From Candidatus Mnemosynella bozhongmuii (GTDB lineage: Archaea > Halobacteriota > Archaeoglobi > Mnemosynellales > Mnemosynellaceae): 9,780 nucleotides of DNA. Shown here in pieces: positions 1 through 5,735 of this stretch. Position numbers and translations under genes: made by a program. Below the pieces are notes generated by a model. That model was not told the DNA's origin and searched no databases. It saw only the letters and a list, made by a program, of their open reading frames with translations. Position 1 is the first letter of the stretch, and every line of letters begins with the position of its first letter. The DNA lies in NCBI GenBank assembly GCA_014361165.1, contig JACIWD010000033.1, positions 1 through 9,780 of the forward strand, read 5' to 3'.

Positions 1-384
1 AAGATTGCGGGAATTCTCAAAGAGGCTCTTGAGGCTCTCGGGATGGAGGTTATGATAAAGAGAGTGAAAGAGGTTGGTGAGGAGGAGATAAAGGCGAGCG
101 ATGCGCTGCTGATAGGAACTCCGACTCACAACAGAAGCCCAACTCTCGCGGTCAGAGAGCTCTTAAAAAAGATGGAGAAGCTGGAGCTCTCTGGAAAGCC
201 CGGTGCTTCTTTTGGTTCCTTCGGCTGGAGTGGCGAGGCTCCATGGCTGGTGAGGAATGCCATGAAGGCTCTCAGGATGAGGGTCATGGAAGACTCTCTC
301 AGAATTAAAAGAGAGCCGAAAGAAGAAGATATCGAGGAGTGCAGGAAATTTGCAGAAAATTTTGTTGAGTTCGTGAAGAGCTGA
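1..384 (+). CDS. Flavodoxin-domain protein, 3' part (FprA-like)
   Basis: The gene is cut by the left edge. The frame is open from base 1, giving 127 codons before TGA at 382-384; the ATG at 43 is internal rather than a real start. The visible part matches the second half of a flavodoxin fold. The helix that normally follows the phosphate-binding loop comes first. Then comes a strand ending in LLIGTPTHNRSP, the usual GSPTxNxxP FMN loop, then a strand and loop ASFGSFGWSGEA, the FGSYGWGG-type FMN loop, and a final helix beginning PKEEDIEEC. This combination is typical of the C-terminal flavodoxin domain of A-type flavoproteins (FprA/ROO, O2- or NO-reducing), but a stand-alone flavodoxin is equally possible because the N-terminus is outside. 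FMN would carry electrons in the cytoplasm. The next gene begins 3 nt after the stop, so the two are probably co-transcribed. Confidence 0.85.
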   Translation, partial: KIAGILKEALEALGMEVMIKRVKEVGEEEIKASDALLIGTPTHNRSPTLAVRELLKKMEKLELSGKPGASFGSFGWSGEAPWLVRNAMKALRMRVMEDSLRIKREPKEEDIEECRKFAENFVEFVKS

Positions 385-387
385 GCC

Positions 388-2274
388 ATGGAACAGAAAA
401 TTCTCGGTATCGATATTTTCTCGCATTCTCCCTCTTCGAAAAAGTCTCCCAGATATTCTCTCTATCTTTTTCCAGAGGGCAGAATATACGAGGGAGTCAG
501 CAGAAGGAAGATGATCAGACTCGTGAGTCAGCTCTCTCCAAAAATAATTGCTGTGGACAACATTTATGAGCTCGCTCCGGACAGGGAGAGGCTTTTGAAT
601 CTGGTCAGAAAGTTTCATCCCTCCGAACTCGTTCAGGTGACTTCTCAGGGAGAATCCCTTGTGTCTCTCGCCAGAAGATACGGAATTCAGTTCAACAGAA
701 ATAATCCTGCTGACGAGGCAAAGGTATGTGCAATTCTCGCATCAATGGGTGTCGGACAGAGAGTCCTGCTTTTCGAGGATAAAACCAGGATTGAGGTGAG
801 AAGATGCAGGAGACCGGGAAGGGGTGGATGGAGCGAGAACAGGTTCAGGAGGAAGATACATGGAAATGTGAAGAGAACAGCCGAGAGTATTGAAGAGCTC
901 CTGAAGAGGTGCGGTTTCAGCTATGAGAAGGAGGTGAGGGAGGGTTACGGAGGATATGTCTCATGCGTTTTCCTCGTGGATGCACCGCCAGAGAGAGTTC
1001 CTGTTTCAAAATCCTCCTTTGAAGCAGAGGATGTCAGAATAAAGATTTCCCAGGTGGAGAGGAGCTCCATAGAGTTTCAGCCTCTGAGTGACAGCAGAGA
1101 GTATCTGATTGTTGGAATAGATCCGGGTACCACAACTGCAGTCGCAGCTCTGAATCTGAAAGGAGAGCTGGTCGCCATTCACTCATCGAGAGAGATGAGT
1201 TTCTCAGAAATGCTGAATTTCATCTCATCTCTCGGAAAGCCAGTCGTGATAGCCTCCGATGTGACTCCGGCTCCGAACACCCTCAGGAAGGTGAAGAGTT
1301 CATTCAACGCAATTCTGCATGAGCCAAAGGAATCTCTGTCTGTTCAGCTGAAGAACGAGCTCTCAAGGGGATACAGCTACTCAAATGCTCATGAGAGGGA
1401 TGCAATTGCAGCAGCCGTAAATGCATTCAGATTCTACAAGAACAAGTTTGAGCAAATTGAGAAGAGGGCTCCTCCAGGAATTTCTGTCGAGGAGGTTAAG
1501 GCAATGGTTCTGAGAGGTGCAAAATTAAGCGAAATTCTTGGAGGAGATGAGGAGGAGAGAGTTGAAGAGGGGCACAGGCAAACCGATGAGGGGCTCAGAA
1601 GGAGTTATCACTCCCTTCTCTCGAAATACAGAAAGATGGAGGAGAGAATTCAGCTTCTTGAAAGAATGCTTGAGGAAAGAGATGAGACAATAAGGAGGCT
1701 CGAAGATGAGCTCCAGAGAGTCAGGGAGGAGGAATACAGAAGGGTTAAAACAGAGAAGGAGATCATTTTGAAGGAGAGAGAAATATCGAGATTGAGGAAT
1801 GAGATAAGAGGGCTCAGAAAAGCTCTTGAAGAGAGGGAAAGTGAGATAGAAGAGCTGAAAAAGATAATATCGCTGAAGTTCTCGGACAGCTTCATTCCCG
1901 TGAAAGTTATTTCAAGTTTTACAAAAGAGGAAATTCAGCGAATTGAGAGGAGTTACGGCATAAGAGGTGGTGAAATAATATACATTCAGAGTTCCGGCGG
2001 GGGAGGCAGAAACTCAGCTGCCATGCTTGCGGATTCAGGCATCCATGCAGTGATAGTTGAGGGAGAAATATCCCATCAGGCAAGAGAGGTTTTTGAGGAG
2101 AGGAAAATTCCGGTGCTGAAGGGTCTCAGAGTTCATGTTTTCGGAGACTTCGGGCTCATGAACAGAGAGGAATTTGAGAGAGCTTTTGAGAAGTGGAAGG
2201 AGGAGGAAGAAAAGAGAAAGGAGAGAAAAATCCTGGAAATAATTGAGGAATATAAAAAGAGCAGAATGGGTTAA
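388..2274 (+). CDS. DUF460/COG2433 RNase H-like (RuvC/YqgF-type) protein with coiled coil
   Basis: 628 residues, matching the archaeal COG2433 family (possible nuclease of RNase H/RuvC fold; function unknown). Order of parts: residues 1-120 start with a strand ILGIDI (D9), a second strand IIAVDN (D57) and NPADEAK (D109, E110). Residues 130-200 are a basic stretch with PGRGGWSENRFRRK. Residues 240-350 are the DUF460 RNase H-like core, with VGIDPGTTTA (D245), VVIASDV (D291) and HERDAIAAA (D338), the three acidic positions of a RuvC-type site. Residues about 405-495 form a long charged coiled coil. Residues 500-590 form an alpha/beta domain with SSGGGGRNSA, followed by a Lys/Glu-rich tail. No signal peptide or membrane segment is visible, so it is cytoplasmic. 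The ATG lies 3 nt after the upstream stop with only a weak ribosome site, suggesting translational coupling. A nucleic-acid role is inferred only. The stop overlaps the convergent mat gene. Confidence 0.88.
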   Translation: MEQKILGIDIFSHSPSSKKSPRYSLYLFPEGRIYEGVSRRKMIRLVSQLSPKIIAVDNIYELAPDRERLLNLVRKFHPSELVQVTSQGESLVSLARRYGIQFNRNNPADEAKVCAILASMGVGQRVLLFEDKTRIEVRRCRRPGRGGWSENRFRRKIHGNVKRTAESIEELLKRCGFSYEKEVREGYGGYVSCVFLVDAPPERVPVSKSSFEAEDVRIKISQVERSSIEFQPLSDSREYLIVGIDPGTTTAVAALNLKGELVAIHSSREMSFSEMLNFISSLGKPVVIASDVTPAPNTLRKVKSSFNAILHEPKESLSVQLKNELSRGYSYSNAHERDAIAAAVNAFRFYKNKFEQIEKRAPPGISVEEVKAMVLRGAKLSEILGGDEEERVEEGHRQTDEGLRRSYHSLLSKYRKMEERIQLLERMLEERDETIRRLEDELQRVREEEYRRVKTEKEIILKEREISRLRNEIRGLRKALEERESEIEELKKIISLKFSDSFIPVKVISSFTKEEIQRIERSYGIRGGEIIYIQSSGGGGRNSAAMLADSGIHAVIVEGEISHQAREVFEERKIPVLKGLRVHVFGDFGLMNREEFERAFEKWKEEEEKRKERKILEIIEEYKKSRMG

Positions 2275-3470
2275 AAGGTCCTCAGCTTTCCTTCAATAAC
2301 CATTTCGGTTATCTTCTCAATTTCATCAAGCCACTCCTCAATCACTGCTTCAATCTTCTTTTTCACATTCTCAAACTCATATCCCTTCTTCATTATCACC
2401 TGAGCGCTCGCAATTTTTGGCTCATTTATCGGCTTTCCTATCTCGGAAAGAATTCTGACATAAACCTCTTCAATTCCATCAATCGCCTCAACTATGTCAT
2501 TTGCAATCTGATTTGCGAGAAGATTGTATATCTTCCCTATGTGATTCACGGGGTTCTTTCCGCTTGTTGCCTCCATGCTCATCGGTCTTCCCGGAGTTAT
2601 CAGACCGTTGCATCTGTTTCCTCTTCCAACAGAACCGTCATCACCCATCTCCATCGAAGTCCCTGTAACTGTGAGATAGACTGAGGGAATAGAGTAGTCA
2701 TCTCCAGTGTTAACCTCAACCTCAACCTTCTTCTCCGTGAACTCGGAGGCGACATCGGTGACGAAATTTTTGATCTCTTCCTTAACCGCCTTGTATTCTT
2801 CAAGATCGCTAACATATTTCGAGACAATTGCACCGGCTATCGTGAGGGATATTTTATCCTTCACCCTCAGCCCCATCACTTTCACATCTTCTCCTATTGC
2901 CTTCTCCTTAAATCTGTGCTCCATCAGTTTTCTCTCAACATTCAGCACAATTCTCTCGGTTTCAGAAAGAGGAGCAAAGCCCACTCCGAAAGAGGTATCA
3001 TTTGAAAGAGGTATTTCCTTCTTTCTCCCGAAAATATTCTTTAGGTCAAAAGAGCCCTCACCAAGTCTTGACTCTATGACAACATGCTCCTCAACATCCA
3101 GATTCAATATGTTTCTCCTGAGATATTCCTTCGCAGCTTTAATTGCTATCACATCTGTGGGAACAAAGTCATCCCCAACAAATTTTGTTGCTCTTCCGGT
3201 TATGAGTATGTAAACAGGAGAGATGACCTCACCTCCGCCAAATCTCGGAGCAGAGCGCCCGGCAACTATCTGGGTCTCATCCGTGTTGTGATGAAGTATG
3301 CAACCGTATCTCTTCAGATACTCCTTGCAGAGATGTCTGCTTACCTCTTCGGCTATTCCATCCGCAACACTGTCTGGATGACCGATTCCCTTCCTCTCAA
3401 CAAGTTCCACATCCCTCAGCTCAACAGGAGTCTGCTGAATTTCCTCAACATCTATATTCTTCCTCACCAT
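2271..3470 (-). CDS. mat: S-adenosylmethionine synthetase, archaeal type
   Basis: Makes S-adenosylmethionine from methionine and ATP in the cytoplasm, with release of phosphate and diphosphate. At 399 residues it has the usual length for the archaeal MAT family, which differs strongly in sequence from bacterial MetK. Visible conserved blocks: KGIGHPDSVADGIAEEVSR (residues 27-45), HHNTDETQIVAGRSAPRFGGG (60-80 region), NTGDD near 254-258, GTSMEMGDDGSVGRGNR (270-286) and PGRPMSMEATSGKNPVNHIGK (about 293-313). These hold the expected ATP-, metal- and methionine-binding residues. The ATG at 3470 is preceded by GAGAGGATTGAT, a weak Shine-Dalgarno, and by a good TATA element at the expected distance. 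It is transcribed alone, divergently from hisG, and its stop overlaps the stop of the convergent DUF460 gene by 4 bp. All key motifs appear intact. Confidence 0.97.
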   Translation of the reverse strand: MVRKNIDVEEIQQTPVELRDVELVERKGIGHPDSVADGIAEEVSRHLCKEYLKRYGCILHHNTDETQIVAGRSAPRFGGGEVISPVYILITGRATKFVGDDFVPTDVIAIKAAKEYLRRNILNLDVEEHVVIESRLGEGSFDLKNIFGRKKEIPLSNDTSFGVGFAPLSETERIVLNVERKLMEHRFKEKAIGEDVKVMGLRVKDKISLTIAGAIVSKYVSDLEEYKAVKEEIKNFVTDVASEFTEKKVEVEVNTGDDYSIPSVYLTVTGTSMEMGDDGSVGRGNRCNGLITPGRPMSMEATSGKNPVNHIGKIYNLLANQIANDIVEAIDGIEEVYVRILSEIGKPINEPKIASAQVIMKKGYEFENVKKKIEAVIEEWLDEIEKITEMVIEGKLRTF

Positions 3471-3500
3471 ATCAATCCTCTCAATAATTTGCCTCTCTTA

Positions 3501-3514
3501 TTTTAATATTTTCC
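3501..3514 (-). promoter_or_regulatory. Promoter (BRE/TATA) of mat
   Basis: On the minus strand this reads GGAAAATATTAAAA, an A/T-rich TATA box with a purine BRE-like flank. Its centre is about 36 nt before the mat ATG. An archaeal start site about 25 nt downstream would leave a short leader of about 10 nt holding the GAGG ribosome site. Assigned by eye from position and composition. Confidence 0.55.
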
Positions 3515-3541
3515 TTCTTTCTCTATTCTTCACAGTTATAA

Positions 3542-3555
3542 TGGAAAAATATTTG
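3542..3555 (+). promoter_or_regulatory. Promoter (BRE/TATA) of hisGAB
   Basis: TGGAAAAATATTT has a BRE-like TGGAAA followed by AAATATTT, centred about 31 nt before the hisG ATG. Transcription would begin within a few bases of the start codon. No Shine-Dalgarno precedes the ATG (context CTCTCTCACATG), so hisG is probably translated from a leaderless or near-leaderless mRNA. Confidence 0.55.
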
Positions 3556-3580
3556 AAGAACACCGAAAAGACTCTCTCAC

Positions 3581-4435
3581 ATGCTGAGAATTGCAGTTCC
3601 AAGCAAGGGAAGAATTCACAAACCAGCTCTGAATCTTCTGGAGAGGTCAGGAATAGAGCTCAGAGACGGAGGAGGTTCTCTGATAACAAAGACGAAAGAT
3701 CCCGAAGTTGAGGTGCTCTTTGCGAGAGCCAGAGACATCCCGGAATACGTTCAGGAAGGTGCCTCAGATCTCGGAATAACCGGGCTTGACATGGTCAGAG
3801 AGAGCGGAGCGAGAGTCGAGATCCTTCTCGAACTTAATTTCGGTCATGCTGAAATGTTTGTTGCTGTTCCCGAGAACTCGGAGATAAGAGGAATTGAGGA
3901 TTTGAGAGGAAAGAAAATAGCAACCGAATTTCCCAATATTGTCAGAAAGTTCTTCGAAGAAAGAGGCATTCCGGTTGAGATAGTTGAAGTGTCTGGAGCG
4001 TGCGAGATGACGCCATACATAGGAATTGCGGATGCGATAGCAGACCTCTCGAGCTCGGGAACAACAATGAAAATCCACAAGCTCAGAACTGTTGAGAGAA
4101 TCATGAAGACCACTGCAGTGCTCATAGGGAATGAGAGAAGCGTGAAGGAGAAGGGAGAGATAGTATCGAGAATCCTGATGTCAATAGAGGGTGTTCAGAG
4201 AGCAGAAGGGATGAGATACCTCATGGTGAATGTTCCCGAGGAGTCTCTTGAAGAGGTGAAGAAGATTTTGCCCGGTGCAAGCGGACCCACAGTCATGAGG
4301 GTTGAGGCAGAAAGACCAATGCTTGCGGTTCATGCCGTCATCCATCAGGATGAAATTTACAGAGTTATAGGAAAATTAAAGAAGATTGGAGGAAAAGACA
4401 TACTTGTTGTCCCGATTGAGCGGATGATACCATGA
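3581..4435 (+). CDS. hisG: ATP phosphoribosyltransferase, long form
   Basis: First step of histidine synthesis: ATP plus PRPP gives phosphoribosyl-ATP. It has 284 residues. The N-terminus LRIAVPSKGRI and the segment GITGLDMVRE (65-74) are typical of the catalytic lobes. Residues 142-163 fit the HisG signature pattern exactly (E142, G148, A150, I153, D155, L156, S159, G160, T162, M163). Residues about 205-284 form the ferredoxin-like C-terminal regulatory domain, with ASGPTVMRVE and KKIGGKDILVVPIE. This makes it the long, HisZ-independent form, expected to be a hexamer inhibited by histidine. It heads an operon: its TGA overlaps the hisA ATG as ATGA (4432-4435). The ATG is supported by family alignment and promoter position rather than by a ribosome site. 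Confidence 0.97.
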   Translation: MLRIAVPSKGRIHKPALNLLERSGIELRDGGGSLITKTKDPEVEVLFARARDIPEYVQEGASDLGITGLDMVRESGARVEILLELNFGHAEMFVAVPENSEIRGIEDLRGKKIATEFPNIVRKFFEERGIPVEIVEVSGACEMTPYIGIADAIADLSSSGTTMKIHKLRTVERIMKTTAVLIGNERSVKEKGEIVSRILMSIEGVQRAEGMRYLMVNVPEESLEEVKKILPGASGPTVMRVEAERPMLAVHAVIHQDEIYRVIGKLKKIGGKDILVVPIERMIP

Positions 4436-5151
4436 AATTTCTCGTCATTCCGGCTCTGGACCTGAAAGATGGGAAATGCGTCCAGCTTGTTGGAGGAGAT
4501 CCCTCAAAGATGATTTTCTCCTCGAACAATCCTCTTGAGATTGCGAAAAAGTGGGAAAGAGAAGGAGCAAGAATGCTTCACGTTGTGGATCTTGACAGAG
4601 CTCTCGGGAGAGGAGGAAATCAGGAAATCGTTTTTAGAATTCTTAAAGAAGTTGGAATTCCGGTTCAGCTCGGTGGTGGAATAAGAAGTTTTGAAGATGC
4701 AAGAGAATTTCTCGAAGCCGGGGTTTACAGAGTGATTCTCGGAACATCTGCAGTCCTTCAGCCAGAGATCATAGAAAGAATATCCTCCACGTATTCCTCC
4801 GAAAGAGTGATGGTTGCGGTTGAGCTGAGGAACAGGAAGATCACAATAAAAGGATGGAGGGAGAGCGTTGAGGTCTCTCCAGAAGAAGTTCTGAGAGAGG
4901 CTGAAAGAAGGGGTGCAGGGAGCATTCTCTTTACAAGTGTTGATGTTGAGGGAAGACTCTCCGGGGTTGACACTGAAGCTCTTGAGATGATCCTCAAGCT
5001 TACGGAGCTCCCTGTTTTTTATTCCGGCGGGGTCAGCAGTATTGAGGATATCATAAGAGTGAAGGAGGCGGGAGCTTCCGGGGTTGTGATTGGAAGTGCT
5101 CTTTATAAAGGAAAGATATCGCTGAAAGAGGCAATTGAGGTGGTCAAATGA
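4432..5151 (+). CDS. hisA: ProFAR isomerase (phosphoribosylformimino-AICAR-phosphate isomerase)
   Basis: Fourth step of histidine synthesis, an Amadori-type isomerisation of ProFAR to PRFAR. It is a 239-residue (beta/alpha)8 barrel. Visible features: VIPALDLKDGKCVQL with the first catalytic Asp (D10), VVDLDRAL (51-58), the first phosphate loop QLGGGIRS (79-86), ILGTSA (102-107), FTSVDVEG (167-174) with the conserved Thr168, and the second phosphate loop FYSGGVSS (196-203) with VVIGSALY (218-225). The position that in studied HisA proteins is the second catalytic Asp (SLD in Thermotoga, before a KGW motif) is Glu here: E131 in VAVELRNRKITIKGW. The rest supports a working HisA. It is distinguished from the paralogue HisF by its N-terminus and KGW motif. 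It overlaps hisG and hisB by ATGA at each end, indicating coupled translation. Confidence 0.95.
   Translation: MKFLVIPALDLKDGKCVQLVGGDPSKMIFSSNNPLEIAKKWEREGARMLHVVDLDRALGRGGNQEIVFRILKEVGIPVQLGGGIRSFEDAREFLEAGVYRVILGTSAVLQPEIIERISSTYSSERVMVAVELRNRKITIKGWRESVEVSPEEVLREAERRGAGSILFTSVDVEGRLSGVDTEALEMILKLTELPVFYSGGVSSIEDIIRVKEAGASGVVIGSALYKGKISLKEAIEVVK
5137..5143 (+). promoter_or_regulatory. Internal Shine-Dalgarno of hisB
   Basis: GAGGTGG lies inside the end of hisA, 4 nt before the hisB ATG at 5148. It matches the archaeal 16S tail complement (GGAGGTGA) well and supports that start at the ATGA overlap. Confidence 0.6.
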
Positions 5152-5735
5152 GAAGGGGCAGATTTGTAAGGGAGACGAAAGAAACAAGAATTGAGGTTGA
5201 AATCGAGCTTGATGGAACCGGGAAGTCCTCGATAGAGACAGGAATTCCGTTTTTCGATCATCTCCTCACTTCTTTCTCCTTCCACGGTCTTTTTGATCTC
5301 TCAATCAGAGCTTCAGGAGATCTCGATGTGGATGACCACCACACTGTTGAGGACGTTGCAATCTCTCTTGGAAAGGCTTTCAGAGAGGCTCTCAAAGATT
5401 CAGCTCCAGTCAGAAGATTTGGATTTGCAATTATACCCATGGATGAATCTCTTGCAACTCTCGCCGTTGACATCTCGGGAAGACCGTATCTATCCTTCAG
5501 CGCCTCCTTTTTCTCCTCAAAAATCGGTTCCATGAGCACACAGATGATAGAGCACTTCTTCAGATCATTCTCCTATTCCTCAAATCTCACAATTCACGCA
5601 TCCGCAAGTGGTTCCAATGATCATCACAAGGCAGAGGCTCTTTTCAAAGCATTCGGAGTTGCCCTTGACATGGCGACTCAAATAGAGAGAAGAAGGGAGA
5701 TTTCACCGAGCACAAAGGGAATCATCGACTCATGA
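5148..5735 (+). CDS. hisB: Imidazoleglycerol-phosphate dehydratase
   Basis: Dehydrates imidazole glycerol phosphate to imidazole acetol phosphate, the sixth step of histidine synthesis, with a di-manganese site. It has 195 residues and is monofunctional, lacking the N-terminal phosphatase domain of enterobacterial HisB. Motifs in order: IPFFDHLLTSFSFHGLFDL (33-51), the metal motif DDHHTVED (62-69), RFGFAIIPMDESLA (90-103), DISGRPY (108-114), IEHFFRSF (134-141) and the second metal motif NDHHKAEALFKAF (157-169). The family's typical ending SPSTKGII is present, so the gene is full length. It is last in the hisGAB operon: its ATG overlaps the hisA stop as ATGA and its TGA abuts the metG stop on the other strand within a TCATGA palindrome. 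No other his genes are in view, so the rest of the pathway must be elsewhere. Confidence 0.97.
   Translation: MRRGRFVRETKETRIEVEIELDGTGKSSIETGIPFFDHLLTSFSFHGLFDLSIRASGDLDVDDHHTVEDVAISLGKAFREALKDSAPVRRFGFAIIPMDESLATLAVDISGRPYLSFSASFFSSKIGSMSTQMIEHFFRSFSYSSNLTIHASASGSNDHHKAEALFKAFGVALDMATQIERRREISPSTKGIIDS

Noticed and set aside
163..618. 151-codon minus-strand open frame across the flavodoxin/DUF460 junction
   Set aside because: Covers the junction of two well-supported plus-strand genes and matches nothing I recognise.
2249..2262. T5 run on the minus strand just past the mat stop as a terminator
   Set aside because: Possible in archaea, but such runs are common in the complement of this A-rich coding region, so I do not list it.
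2707..3506. Two plus-strand open frames of 168 and 140 codons
   Set aside because: Both are antisense to mat, Ser/Leu/Phe-rich, without ribosome sites or recognisable domains.
4504..5187. 227-codon open frame on the minus strand
   Set aside because: Antisense shadow of hisA, with low-complexity Ser/Asn/Phe composition and no support.
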